Below, in pieces: positions 25,322-34,487 of a stretch of 64,000 nt of DNA. The notes beneath the pieces were generated by a model, which searched no databases, was not told where the DNA came from, and saw nothing but the letters and a program-made list of their open reading frames with translations. The stretch spans positions 24,854-88,853 of the forward strand of contig DLKC01000076.1 in the NCBI GenBank assembly GCA_002478885.1, read 5' to 3'. Numbering within the stretch: the stretch's first letter is position 1; every line of letters begins with the position of its first letter. Source of the stretch: Chitinophagaceae bacterium UBA7600. GTDB lineage: Bacteria > Bacteroidota > Bacteroidia > Chitinophagales > Chitinophagaceae. A program made the translations under genes and the position numbers.

Positions 25322-27223
25322 TTATCCTTCTTTTTTTACAAACACTATTTTGCTGCGATCTGCTTTAAACATGTCATCAAAAAATTTTACCAGTACCTGG
25401 TAATCTGAAGCAGGAAAGCGCCCTGCTTTTTGCTGGTATCGCCTTGTGCAACTGATGGAGGTTTCCGTTACATTAAACCTGATGCTGTAACTACCGAACT
25501 GGTTATCGACATCAACATTCTTTGGCATGGATTCAACTTTAAAGCCGGCCGGTATGGTTATGTCGACTGTGTCGATGCTTATAAAAGCATATTTATAATC
25601 AACCGGGTAAACCCTTTGATCGAGATTTTTAAATTTGCCGTTGCTTTTTGAAAGTATGTTGGGCATTACAAAAATCCGCTTGCCCGATACAGAGGCATAA
25701 TTATTAGCCACCAGTTCTAATTGCTCGTCAATATAAGGTTTCTCAGACTTTACTTCGGTATAGTTGAAGCTGGATACATCGTAGTCGGGCAGGTCTATAC
25801 TCTTTTTAAGATATTCCAGTTGCTTATCTTTTGGATAGAAATTGATCACGTCATGCAGGTCTTCCTGCTCCATGCAGGTGTAGCGTGCTGTTACGCTGGC
25901 CTTAAGCTTTCCCGCTTCATCGAGCTGTGCGCTTATATGCCGCACATCGGTATTGTCAGCTCCTTCATATCGCGTAGTTGCTACCACATGGCCACCTTTT
26001 TCATCAATAAGAATAGCGTGGCGATTACCGGTGAAAGAGCCGATAAAACCAGCAGCCCTTGTTTGACTGGTGCACTCAAGCCATACACTGTCTTTACCCG
26101 TGATTACGCAAACCGTGGCATGGTTAAACTGGTTGCTGGGGAAGTCGGTGATAATATCATTCTCGTCTTCGCCACCCCTGATTAAAACATACCTGGCATT
26201 TAACCCCGCTTCTTTTAATATGGCTACCATGTAGTTCGATAAGGCTTTGCAATCACCATATCTTTTTGTAAAAACGTAATTGGCATCAAAAGGCTGCCAG
26301 CCACCAATGCCTAACTGAACACTTATATACCTTGTGTTCTGCTGCAAAAAATTGTACAGCACTTTTATTTTTTCTTTTTCGTCTTTAATACCATCGGTGA
26401 GTTGGTGCACCTGTTGTTTTACAGCATCGGGCAATACATCCCGGCCTTTGAGTAGCGAGTTAATAAAAATGCCAAAATTCTCCCATGAACTCATATTGCC
26501 TTTATAACCCTGGATCTCGAAATCGGATGGTGCAACCAATACGGAAGGCCTCAATTCCTTCCACTTCGGTGCAACAGGCTCAGCCACTTTCGCAGTAATG
26601 TTTTTTATTTCCCAGGTATAGGTTCTTTTATCACCACTCTCGGTTATTACCGGCTGTTGGGTAATATTGTTTAGTTTGTACCTGAGTGCATAATTCTTTG
26701 GGGCAACGATCACAAATTTGCTATAGGCAACACTCAAAATATTGCTTTGCTGTGGCGTCCAGTCGGGAATATCAAACATGCCATCGAGATCGTCTTCTTC
26801 TTCATATTCCACGGTGTAAGGATAACTGCGATAATAAAAATTGTGCACTTTAAATCTTGTATCAACCATCAGGCTTTCGTCATCGTTGCCGCTCAGGTCT
26901 TCAATATCTTTTTTCTTTACATTTTTTAGTGTTTTGCCGGAAGCGTCGAACAGGTTACCATCGATGTAATTTATATCGTGAAACTTGTCGTAGTAAGTGG
27001 CGTACGCCGCGTATCTTTCTCCTTCTTCATTCAATATGCTGTATGCTGTTTTGCTGTACACTTTAGCCCTGCCGGGTTCCTTTATTTCGAAACGCAATTC
27101 TTCATAACGCTTTACTGCATTGGCATTTTTTAAAAGCGAATCAGGAATAAGTGAAATGCTGTAGTTCTGTGCAAACAGTTGAAACGGCAGCGCAAATAAC
27201 AACGGGGAAATAATCTTTCTCAT
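25322..27223 (-). CDS. DUF3857 / transglutaminase-like secreted protein
   Basis: This is a 633-residue periplasmic protein. A signal peptide (MRKIISPLLFALPFQLFAQ) is followed by DUF3857 (about 50-230), a transglutaminase-like domain (about 260-400), and a C-terminal DUF2569/DUF3858-like beta region. The transglutaminase core is intact: Cys325 in RYGDCKALSNYM, the His in NQFNHATVCV, and an acidic residue in WLECTSQ where Asp is usual. The family is widespread in Bacteroidota and its substrates are unknown. A paralogue lies just upstream on the same strand, 305 bp away. Confidence 0.9.
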   Translation of the reverse strand: MRKIISPLLFALPFQLFAQNYSISLIPDSLLKNANAVKRYEELRFEIKEPGRAKVYSKTAYSILNEEGERYAAYATYYDKFHDINYIDGNLFDASGKTLKNVKKKDIEDLSGNDDESLMVDTRFKVHNFYYRSYPYTVEYEEEDDLDGMFDIPDWTPQQSNILSVAYSKFVIVAPKNYALRYKLNNITQQPVITESGDKRTYTWEIKNITAKVAEPVAPKWKELRPSVLVAPSDFEIQGYKGNMSSWENFGIFINSLLKGRDVLPDAVKQQVHQLTDGIKDEKEKIKVLYNFLQQNTRYISVQLGIGGWQPFDANYVFTKRYGDCKALSNYMVAILKEAGLNARYVLIRGGEDENDIITDFPSNQFNHATVCVITGKDSVWLECTSQTRAAGFIGSFTGNRHAILIDEKGGHVVATTRYEGADNTDVRHISAQLDEAGKLKASVTARYTCMEQEDLHDVINFYPKDKQLEYLKKSIDLPDYDVSSFNYTEVKSEKPYIDEQLELVANNYASVSGKRIFVMPNILSKSNGKFKNLDQRVYPVDYKYAFISIDTVDITIPAGFKVESMPKNVDVDNQFGSYSIRFNVTETSISCTRRYQQKAGRFPASDYQVLVKFFDDMFKADRSKIVFVKKEG

Positions 27224-27294
27224 AATCGGTTTGGTTCAGTGCTCAAATGTGAATTGCACAGGATACATGCTGTTCACGGTTAAATATTTTTATG

Positions 27295-27507
27295 TGCCCG
27301 GCACCTGTAAAACAATGAAGCTTTCGTTGCGTCGCACTCTTGTACCGCAGAACATAGGTCTTAAAGACCAGGGTACAGGAGTTCAATCGTTTCGATATTG
27401 CCCTAAGCCTCTTCCGGGCTCCGTTGTTTGCAGAATGCCAGGCCGGGAATTGAAATGTGTGATGCCGGATTAGCCGGGCACTATCGCACAACCGGCGATA
27501 CCATGCG
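27295..27507. repeat. cluster of three repeat units (short F, diverged short R, long R)
   Basis: The 305-bp gap holds three units. The F unit at 27295-27345 has its core at 27327-27337. A diverged R unit at 27372-27420 reads GTACAGGAGTTCAATCG and ends TTCCGGGCTCC. A long-form R unit at about 27455-27507 has the hairpin TGCCGGATTAGCCGGGCA inside flanking GTGTGAT/ATCGCAC arms. Confidence 0.75.
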
Positions 27508-27528
27508 TATTGCAGCCTTACACAAGAA

Positions 27529-29514
27529 CTATTGCTTTTTAAATACGATCTGTTCAGCCTGTTTTTTTACAACGTAAGCAAAAAAATCTCTCAACGTTTG
27601 GTAATCGCCGGGTTCAAAGTTTGCCTTCTTTATAACAGTGCGGCACCGCAATTGAATTCTATCGCCCGACACCGCGATGATGTATTCAAACATGCCTTCG
27701 TCTTCGTTTAATTTTACCCGGGCAGATTTCGGTAATTCATCAATGACATAACCTTTGGGAACTTCCATGTTAAGTATATAGGTCTCATCAGAACAATAAG
27801 GCATTTCAACCGGGTACAAACGTTCAGCTGCTTTAAACGGATTTTCCTTATACGCTTCGGCAAGCAGTGGGTTGAAATAGAAAATATCGTCGTCGCCGGG
27901 GCTTATCTTAATATCGTATTTAACAGTAATGGGCTCAGCAGGAATTTTGAGTGAATCGATCTCTGTGTTGCTTAATTCAACATCAATAGAGTAGGCTTTC
28001 TTTATTTCCTGGAAATAATCGTTCTCTTTGGTCGACTTCAGCTTTTGGCGCATATCCTGCGATTCAAATTTTCCCAATTGGGTGCTGAAGGCGGCAACGA
28101 TTCCGTTGTATTTTCCGGTGCTGTCGACATCGTTTGTCATAAAAACGGTAGTTAGTTTTGACTCCATCAGCGAATCGGCTGACAGGTCTACGATTACCGG
28201 CAATTCAGCAATAACCCTTGCGTTACCATTGTAACATTTTGCCGGCAATTCTTTAAAAGACATATCGGGGTCTGAGGCATCGAGCAGGCACGATTTCCCG
28301 TCAATAATCACCTGCGATATAACGTAATTGAATTTGTTCATGATGGGATAGAGGTCGTATGTTTTTCCATGTTTTCGGGTGCTGAGCAATACTGGGTGTG
28401 CTTCAAAGCCGGCGGAAAGCATCATGGCAGTGAGCAGCATATTAATGTCGGCCACATTTCCTTTTTTTGCCTGGTAAGTTTTTTTGATGGGCTGTGAAAT
28501 ATATACTGCATAATTATCGGTGCAGGTAAAATGATCCCTTACAAATTCAAATATTTTTTTCCCTTTTTCCTCGTTTGTTGTTGCGCCTGCTGTAGCTTTT
28601 TTTATATCATCATTCAGCCAGTTATTTTCCTTTTGAAGGTCGGCTGCAAAATCCTCGTCTTTCAGTAGTTCATCTGCTACTTCCTGCCAGGAACTCATAA
28701 TGGTTCTCATTGGCGCATTGGGAAACCTTATTGCTGCAAGCTGGAATTCCACTTTTGCGATATGATTGGAAAGCGTCGTGGTAAACTCTTCTTCTTTAAG
28801 TGAAGGCACATTTTCAATAGCCCACGTATGATGTATGGTTTGGCTATTGAAACGATAGCTATTAAAATTATCGTTGGTAATATAAGATGTGTCTGTTGCT
28901 AATTGTAAATAGCCTTGCTGGAATTGTACAAAGTCGTAAAATTCCGGGAGTGCCACGCTATATTCAGACCAAAGTTTGGGATAATCCTTTTGGAAATACC
29001 ATGGTTCAATGAAATAGGCAGAAGGGGAAGTAACTTTATACTTAAACTCTACAATCGATCCTTCTTTTAAATTTGGGAAAGTGAATTTATAAACGATCTC
29101 GTTATCGTCCTTATCTTTAAAAAGGCTGCCTTTATCGACTTTTGTCACCATCACATTCCCATTTTCGATATTATAAGTAGCTGCGCTAAAATCATCAAGT
29201 CTTTCCTCAAAATTTTTGCTTTGGTAGATGGGGATCTCTACGGTTGCAAGATCAAAGCCATTTTTGTTCATCAGCCTTATTCGTGCATGCCTGCTGAAAA
29301 CAACCGATAGGCCCCCTGTATTTTCTTCGTAGTGTGAATCGCCCACATCAAATAAATAGAGAGCATTGGCGGAAGAATCAACAGAATAAACAATTGGCGC
29401 AAAATCGGTGGGCTTGACATCCCCATATTTTATCGCCGGGCGATATGGGTTGGCATATGTGGCAAGATGGAGCAGTACCAGGGCAAGAGAAAATACAACG
29501 GGGGTTGTTTTCAT
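27529..29514 (-). CDS. DUF3857 protein with degenerate transglutaminase domain
   Basis: This 661-residue paralogue of the downstream DUF3857 protein starts at the ATG at 29514 (MKTTPVVFSLALVLLHLATYA signal peptide). A longer frame to 29610 would run over the queG start and is rejected. The transglutaminase-like region is present but its catalytic residues are gone: the Cys position reads Val354 in KKGNVADINML, and the His position reads Tyr in KFNYVISQV. A non-enzymatic role is likely. The divergent queG gene starts 60 bp away. Confidence 0.87.
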   Translation of the reverse strand: MKTTPVVFSLALVLLHLATYANPYRPAIKYGDVKPTDFAPIVYSVDSSANALYLFDVGDSHYEENTGGLSVVFSRHARIRLMNKNGFDLATVEIPIYQSKNFEERLDDFSAATYNIENGNVMVTKVDKGSLFKDKDDNEIVYKFTFPNLKEGSIVEFKYKVTSPSAYFIEPWYFQKDYPKLWSEYSVALPEFYDFVQFQQGYLQLATDTSYITNDNFNSYRFNSQTIHHTWAIENVPSLKEEEFTTTLSNHIAKVEFQLAAIRFPNAPMRTIMSSWQEVADELLKDEDFAADLQKENNWLNDDIKKATAGATTNEEKGKKIFEFVRDHFTCTDNYAVYISQPIKKTYQAKKGNVADINMLLTAMMLSAGFEAHPVLLSTRKHGKTYDLYPIMNKFNYVISQVIIDGKSCLLDASDPDMSFKELPAKCYNGNARVIAELPVIVDLSADSLMESKLTTVFMTNDVDSTGKYNGIVAAFSTQLGKFESQDMRQKLKSTKENDYFQEIKKAYSIDVELSNTEIDSLKIPAEPITVKYDIKISPGDDDIFYFNPLLAEAYKENPFKAAERLYPVEMPYCSDETYILNMEVPKGYVIDELPKSARVKLNEDEGMFEYIIAVSGDRIQLRCRTVIKKANFEPGDYQTLRDFFAYVVKKQAEQIVFKKQ

Positions 29515-29574
29515 AAATAAATCACGTTTGGTTGTAGGGGAATCGTGCCCCGCAATTAAATAAATAAGGTTATT

Positions 29575-30522
29575 TTGACAAAAATTATTTTGATTCCCGA
29601 TAATATACATAGTCTTTTTGTAAAATCAAAGGCCCGGCAGCTGGGTTTTGATTTTTGTGGTATCGCAAAGGCGGTTAAGCTTAACGATGACGCAAGAAGG
29701 CTGGAATCCTGGCTTACAAAAGGAATGCATGGAAGCATGCACTACATGGAAAAATATTTCGATCAGCGCGTCGACCCTGCCGTGCTGGTACCCGGTGCCA
29801 AATCGGTAATAACACTTATGCTGAATTATTTTCCATCGGTAACACAAAACCCTGCAGCTCCTAAAATTGCTAAATACGCATACGGCAAAGACTATCATGA
29901 AGTGATCAAAGAAAAACTCAATCAGTTCTTGTTTGAACTGCGTGAAAATATCGGGGAAATAAATGGCCGCGGTTTTGTTGATTCCGCGCCTGTGTTGGAG
30001 CGTAGTTGGGCAAGGCGAAGCGGCCTTGGCTGGATTGGCAAAAACGGCAACCTTATCAGCAGGCAGAGCGGTTCTTTCTTTTTTATTGCGACGCTTATCG
30101 TAGACATAGCGCTGCAATACGATGACGTATTTGCAAAAGATTATTGCGGCACGTGCCGTAAGTGCATCGATGCATGTCCGACCGATGCCATTCTGGAAAA
30201 CAAAATTGTCGATGGCGGTAAGTGTATCAGCTATTTCACTATCGAACTAAAAGACCAATTGATTCCTTCCGGAATGCAGGGCAAATTCCAGGATTGGATG
30301 TTTGGGTGCGATATATGCCAGGACGTTTGCCCATGGAACCGTTTCAGTAAGCCCCACCACGAACCAGCATTTACGCCAATCCCGGAAATACTCGACCTCT
30401 CTACTTCAGACTGGGAGGAGATGACCGAAGAAGCTTTCCGCAAGATTTTCAGGCATTCGCCACTCAAGCGTGCGAAGTTCGCCGGCCTTCAAAGAAACCT
30501 GAAATTCATAAAAGGAAAGTAA
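29575..30522 (+). CDS. queG: QueG, epoxyqueuosine reductase
   Basis: QueG reduces epoxyqueuosine to queuosine in tRNA, using cobalamin and two 4Fe-4S clusters. The 315-residue protein has cluster motifs [11 protein letters not shown] (Cys191, 194, 197, 201) and CDICQDVC (Cys245, 248, 252). It also has the family sequences [21 protein letters not shown] and PWNRFSK. No in-frame ATG precedes [21 protein letters not shown], so a TTG start (29575, or 29590) must be used. Confidence 0.95.
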   Translation: MTKIILIPDNIHSLFVKSKARQLGFDFCGIAKAVKLNDDARRLESWLTKGMHGSMHYMEKYFDQRVDPAVLVPGAKSVITLMLNYFPSVTQNPAAPKIAKYAYGKDYHEVIKEKLNQFLFELRENIGEINGRGFVDSAPVLERSWARRSGLGWIGKNGNLISRQSGSFFFIATLIVDIALQYDDVFAKDYCGTCRKCIDACPTDAILENKIVDGGKCISYFTIELKDQLIPSGMQGKFQDWMFGCDICQDVCPWNRFSKPHHEPAFTPIPEILDLSTSDWEEMTEEAFRKIFRHSPLKRAKFAGLQRNLKFIKGK

Positions 30523-30531
30523 TCTGTTGAG

Positions 30532-30607
30532 CCGGGCTGCAGTAAAACAACTAAGCCATTATTGCGCGACGTGCCGGCTTATCTGGCATCGCGCTGTTGT
30601 ACTGAAG
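30532..30607 (+). repeat. intergenic repeat unit, long form, F
   Basis: The outer end GCCGGGCTGCAG begins 10 bp after queG. The hairpin arm GCGCGA (30564-30569) pairs with TCGCGC (30589-30594). The inner stem TGCCGG / CTGGCA closes on loop CTTAT. TTGTACTG follows. It is one of the clearest long forms. Confidence 0.8.
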
Positions 30608-30684
30608 TAGAATCGGGATCGGTATCCGAACCTGTAAAGTTCTTTCCGCCCAGGACTACAATCATTGCTTGCGCCTTACTTCGC

Positions 30685-30711
30685 AGATACCCGGTAGATA
30701 CCCGGTAGATA
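30685..30711 (+). repeat. 11-bp tandem repeat in a gene-free stretch
   Basis: AGATACCCGGT occurs twice head to tail, followed by AGATA. It lies in the gene-free stretch 30608-30928. A 74-residue minus-strand frame here spans the repeat and has no recognisable content. Nothing else is evident in the stretch. Confidence 0.7.
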
Positions 30712-30928
30712 AGCCGTAGTAAAAGCGCACAAACTGCAGGCTGAATTCGTCTTATTTTCTTTTTTAATAGCGTCTCTCTTGTATCCATATCCTCCGCATT
30801 CAATTATTCCTTAATTTAACCGGATGCTTTTGATGAGGGGCCTGGCGTGAATAAGAACAGCAGCATAAAAGGAGTGATCCATAAAAATAGTAAAATTTCT
30901 AATCATTAATATTCACTAAACACTACCC

Positions 30929-31366
30929 ATGAACCAGCAGGAGTATCTTCAAAACCGCGTTTACGACCAGGTTAAGTGGCTGGATGCTAAAAGCGCATTC
31001 AACCAGAAAATGTACAAGCGTTTCAGGCTTGGCGAAATTGTTGCCGCCGCAGCTATCCCGTTCCTGGTTGGCTATCACGACCTGAATCCCGTTTTCCCAT
31101 TTGTCACCGGGTTTCTTGGTGTGCTCATCGTTGTGCTGAAAGGTATTGAACAATTGTATAAATTTCACGAGAACTGGCTTTCTTACCGTACAACCAACGA
31201 AGCCTTAAAGCGCGAAATGTTTCTGTTCGAATCGGGCACAGATCCATACAACGGCACCGATGCTTACCCCATATTTGTAAAAGCAATAGAAGGAATATTG
31301 CAGCAGGAGAATAACACGTGGAAAGTAAACGTATCTGTTAAGCCCGATGCGCCACAGGCCGAATAG
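30929..31366 (+). CDS. DUF4231 two-TM protein (SLATT-like)
   Basis: This 145-residue protein matches DUF4231: an N-terminal soluble segment (YLQNRVYDQVKWLDAKSAFNQ), two adjacent hydrophobic helices (about 34-50 and 54-72), then QLYKFHENWLSYRTTNEALKREMFLFESG and a short tail. DUF4231 is close to the SLATT (SMODS and SLOG-associating 2TM) group, proposed as membrane effectors in nucleotide-signal conflict systems. Here it is followed on the same strand by a patatin phospholipase and a deoxyribosyltransferase/TIR-like protein, other components of such systems. Gaps of 220-240 bp with repeat units separate them. Confidence 0.85.
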   Translation: MNQQEYLQNRVYDQVKWLDAKSAFNQKMYKRFRLGEIVAAAAIPFLVGYHDLNPVFPFVTGFLGVLIVVLKGIEQLYKFHENWLSYRTTNEALKREMFLFESGTDPYNGTDAYPIFVKAIEGILQQENNTWKVNVSVKPDAPQAE

Positions 31367-31458
31367 TTTTTAAGGGGTTACAGCGTTAACAAATTAATTA
31401 TGGTTGCCGTAAGCATTTCCGGGTTTTCATTCTTTTTCTTGCTGATCTGTATGCTGCA

Positions 31459-31510
31459 GTACAAGCATGCGATGCCGGATAGGCCGGCACTTTGCGCAAG
31501 AAAAGCCGCA
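31459..31510 (-). repeat. intergenic repeat unit, long form, R
   Basis: It starts GTACAAGCATGCGATG at 31459. The inner hairpin is TGCCGG-ATAGG-CCGGCA, then a TTGCGCAAG arm and outer end AAAAGCCGC. It lies between the DUF4231 gene and the patatin gene. Confidence 0.78.
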
Positions 31511-31605
31511 TTGAAATAAATAGCCCGGTCAACAATTGCTTTCTTATGGCAGTAACGCGCAGTGCCAGTCACGCATAAATTCATTCACCATCTAAAAATA
31601 TCATT

Positions 31606-32778
31606 ATGACAAAAGCAGATCACCTCAGCAATAAGACCGCTCCCAAACGTATACTCGCACTGGATGGCGGCGGCATACGCGGCGCACTCTCGCTTGGTTA
31701 TCTTCAGCGGATTGAAGATGTGCTGCGCCTGCAACATGGCGGCAGTAAGAACTTTCGCCTGAGTGATTACTTCGACTTAATAGGGGGTACGAGCACGGGT
31801 TCTATCATTGCCTCCTGTCTTGCCACTGGTATGTCGGTCGCAGAGATCAAGTCGATGTATATGGATCTCGGCGATAAGATCTTCGGTAAGAAATACAAAT
31901 GGTGGAAAATCTTTGAAATAGATGATGTAATAAAAGCGGGCTATAAATCGCAACCGCTGGAAGAACAGTTGCAGAAAGTGTTTGGCACCGATACTACCCT
32001 GGCAAGCGATAAAATTTTAACCGGCCTCTGCATTGTTGCCAAGCGTGCCGATACCAACAGCGTGTGGCCCCTCATCAACCACCCCGATGGTAAATATTAT
32101 AATAGCGCCGAAGGCACCAACAAAGATATTTTGCTGTGGAAAGCCGTTAGGGCAAGCGCTGCTGCGCCTACTTATTTTCTGCCGCAGATGATCGAAGTGG
32201 GCGGCGGCATGCATGAAGCTGCTTTTGTGGATGGCGGCGTAAGCATGGCAAATAATCCCGCATTGCAATTGCTGATGGTGGCAACTTTAAACGGCTTTCC
32301 GTTTAAATGGAAATGGGGAGCAGACAACATCCTGCTGGTTTCTGTGGGCACAGGCATGAGCCGCTGGAAAAAAATTCCTGCCGATGTAAAAAAGAACAAC
32401 TTGCTTAACTGGGCGTCTCAGTTGCCCGACATGCTTATGCAGGATGCAAGCTGGCATAACCAGGCTTTGCTGCAGTGGTTCTCTAACTCGCCCACCGCCT
32501 GGGAAATAGACGGCGAGATCGGTAAACTCGAAAATGATTTTATCGGCGCTGTAAAAAAAGACAAGGGCCTCATCAGCTACCTGCGTTACAACACATGGCT
32601 CGATGCCGGCACGCTAAGCCCGCTCATGAATAAGCAATACACGCAAAAAGAGATCGACGGACTGGTCGAAATGAGCAATGCCGATAGCCGCTTCGAACTC
32701 TATGACATTGGGGTCAAATCAGCGGCAACGCAGGTTGATGAAACCCATTTCCCCGATTCCTTTAAGCTGGTAGTTTGA
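31606..32778 (+). CDS. patatin-like phospholipase
   Basis: This 390-residue patatin-family lipid acyl hydrolase has all catalytic elements: oxyanion loop GGGIRG at 21-26, nucleophile Ser63 in GTSTG (61-65), and catalytic Asp209 in VDGG. No signal peptide is present, so it acts in the cytoplasm or at the inner membrane face. The organisation resembles CBASS-type phospholipase effectors (CapV) and plant-patatin-like enzymes. Without a cyclic-nucleotide synthase nearby, the CBASS label is not justified. Its neighbours (2-TM protein, NDT/TIR-like protein) suggest a conflict or stress role (inference). Confidence 0.9.
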   Translation: MTKADHLSNKTAPKRILALDGGGIRGALSLGYLQRIEDVLRLQHGGSKNFRLSDYFDLIGGTSTGSIIASCLATGMSVAEIKSMYMDLGDKIFGKKYKWWKIFEIDDVIKAGYKSQPLEEQLQKVFGTDTTLASDKILTGLCIVAKRADTNSVWPLINHPDGKYYNSAEGTNKDILLWKAVRASAAAPTYFLPQMIEVGGGMHEAAFVDGGVSMANNPALQLLMVATLNGFPFKWKWGADNILLVSVGTGMSRWKKIPADVKKNNLLNWASQLPDMLMQDASWHNQALLQWFSNSPTAWEIDGEIGKLENDFIGAVKKDKGLISYLRYNTWLDAGTLSPLMNKQYTQKEIDGLVEMSNADSRFELYDIGVKSAATQVDETHFPDSFKLVV

Positions 32779-32881
32779 CCGGAAACAGTTGAATACGGCA
32801 ATAAATATCGACGACGGTCGTAGTTGATCGGCTGCCTGGTATTTGCTGTGCACTACGGTCGCCGGTTGGACATGAGATGGT

Positions 32882-32932
32882 GGGCCCTGCTCCTGAGCAA
32901 TGGGCATCGTCCCTTGCGTCGCACACTTCAAC
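32882..32932 (+). repeat. intergenic repeat unit, short form, F
   Basis: GGGCCCTGCTCCTGAGCAAT is followed by GGGCATCG. The core is at 32914-32924, then ACTTCAAC. It lies between the patatin gene and the next gene on the same strand. Confidence 0.75.
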
Positions 32933-33001
32933 TTTTGTAACTTTATGCAACTTGTTTGTGAGCAGAAAATACATTTACACAAAGATTTAAACGAATAACC
33001 T

Positions 33002-34357
33002 ATGGCAGATAAATCCTGTTTCGTGGTAATGGGCTTTGGAATAAAAACCGATCTTGCTACAGGCCGTAAACTCAATCTTGATAAGTCTTACGAAGCGTTG
33101 ATAAAACCTGTTATAGAAGCCAAAGGCATACGCTGCCTTCGGGCAGATGAGATACGGCATTCGGGTTCCATTAACCTGCAGATGTTCCAGCAGTTGCTGT
33201 CTGCCGACATAGTAGTGGCCGACATCTCCACCGCCAATGTGAATGCGTTTTATGAACTTGGCCTTCGTCATGCGCTGAAGCCGAAAACTACCATCATTAT
33301 ATCAGAATCTCAATATGGGTATCCCTTCGACCTCAATGGCATAAACATAAGCAGCTACACCCATCTCGGCGAGAATATTGACTATTTTGAAGTAATGCGT
33401 TTTCAAAAACTGCTCGGCGAAATGCTCGACAGTATTTTAAAAGATGCCACACCGGATAGCCCCGTGTATACACTGATAACAGATCTTATTCCACCAATGC
33501 TTAACGACCAGGCCGCTAATCTTGTCGACAGGATCGGCGATGTGCTCACGGCAAGAACGCAGGCAATGGAAGCAGAACAGGATCCGGACATACAAACCCT
33601 TTCACTAAAGATCAAGCAGGCCGAAGCATTTTTAAAGGCTAAAAATTTTCCCGAAGCAAAAGCCGCATTTGCCAATGCACTTCGCATGCTTTCTGAAGAA
33701 GACAATCCAAAGCTGCTTGCCAACAATGCTTATCTCGTTCAGCGGTTGGCATTGTCCACATACCAGGCCAAGCAACCAGATGAAATATCAGCGTTAAAAA
33801 AAGCGCTGGTATTGTTAAAACAGATCGATCTCGACCATACCAACGATACAGAAACTGTTGCGCTGGCCGGTGCTATTGAAAAACATTTGTACGAGCTCGG
33901 CGACGGTATTGATCACCTCGAAAATGCGGTGCTTAGTTTTCAACGTAGTTACTACCTGTTGCATAACCGTTATCACGCCATCAATCTTGCCTATCTTTTT
34001 CACCTGCGCGCTTCAACGGAATTGGATACGACCGAAGAAGAAAGAATTGCCGACAGGGTTTGGGCAAACCGTATGCGCCGCGATGTGTTGGAACTTTGCA
34101 CTGCCGATGAAGCAAAATTGGCAGAAATGGAAAAGCAGCTTACAACCTCAACAGGCCTGGCCAGCGACGATCAGCATAAAATGATCGCAGAACAAAGATT
34201 CTGGATTAATGTAAACAGGGCCGAAGCATGTTTCGGGCTTGGAGATACGCCCGGCTTCCAGGCTGCCATTGCAAATGCCATTCTTATTCCCCATGAAGAC
34301 TGGATGATGAAAAGTTTTACCGACCAGCTTGAACAGCTAAGGAAACTGGTGCAGTAA
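33002..34357 (+). CDS. deoxyribosyltransferase/TIR-like N-domain plus helical-repeat (TRAFs-binding-like) protein
   Basis: This is a 451-residue cytoplasmic protein. The N-terminal 130 residues resemble the nucleoside 2-deoxyribosyltransferase / SLOG / TIR-like group: SCFVVMGFG, then LLSADIVVADISTANVNAFYELGLRHAL, with the conserved acidic residue in YELG. Residues about 190-450 are alpha-helical with TPR-like pairs, consistent with the TRAFs-binding (DUF4071) architecture related to the regulatory region of ASK1 kinases. In bacteria such proteins are proposed sensors that bind or hydrolyse nucleotides in conflict systems. It is third of three same-strand genes after DUF4231 and patatin. Confidence 0.78.
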   Translation: MADKSCFVVMGFGIKTDLATGRKLNLDKSYEALIKPVIEAKGIRCLRADEIRHSGSINLQMFQQLLSADIVVADISTANVNAFYELGLRHALKPKTTIIISESQYGYPFDLNGINISSYTHLGENIDYFEVMRFQKLLGEMLDSILKDATPDSPVYTLITDLIPPMLNDQAANLVDRIGDVLTARTQAMEAEQDPDIQTLSLKIKQAEAFLKAKNFPEAKAAFANALRMLSEEDNPKLLANNAYLVQRLALSTYQAKQPDEISALKKALVLLKQIDLDHTNDTETVALAGAIEKHLYELGDGIDHLENAVLSFQRSYYLLHNRYHAINLAYLFHLRASTELDTTEEERIADRVWANRMRRDVLELCTADEAKLAEMEKQLTTSTGLASDDQHKMIAEQRFWINVNRAEACFGLGDTPGFQAAIANAILIPHEDWMMKSFTDQLEQLRKLVQ

Positions 34358-34428
34358 CTGCGGGCATCGGTAATAAAGAATAACACCGGTGTAGAGTTAA
34401 TCCTGTGCATGTTCCGCAGTGTTATTCA

Positions 34429-34479
34429 GCTGAAGTGTGCGACGCAAGTAAAGCCGCCATAGAAAGCGAATGCCAGGCT
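34429..34479 (-). repeat. intergenic repeat unit, short form, R
   Basis: CTGAAGTGTGCGACGCAAG has its core at 34437-34447. The outer end GCCAGGCTCCAAAAAA is at about 34470-34485. It lies between convergent genes. Confidence 0.8.
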
Positions 34480-34487
34480 CCAAAAAA

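Noticed and set aside
30579..30803. 74-residue minus-strand frame
   Set aside because: It spans part of a long-form repeat and an 11-bp tandem repeat and has no family resemblance.
31606..32778. CBASS phospholipase effector (CapV)
   Set aside because: No CD-NTase or CBASS accessory gene lies nearby; only the patatin domain itself is shared.
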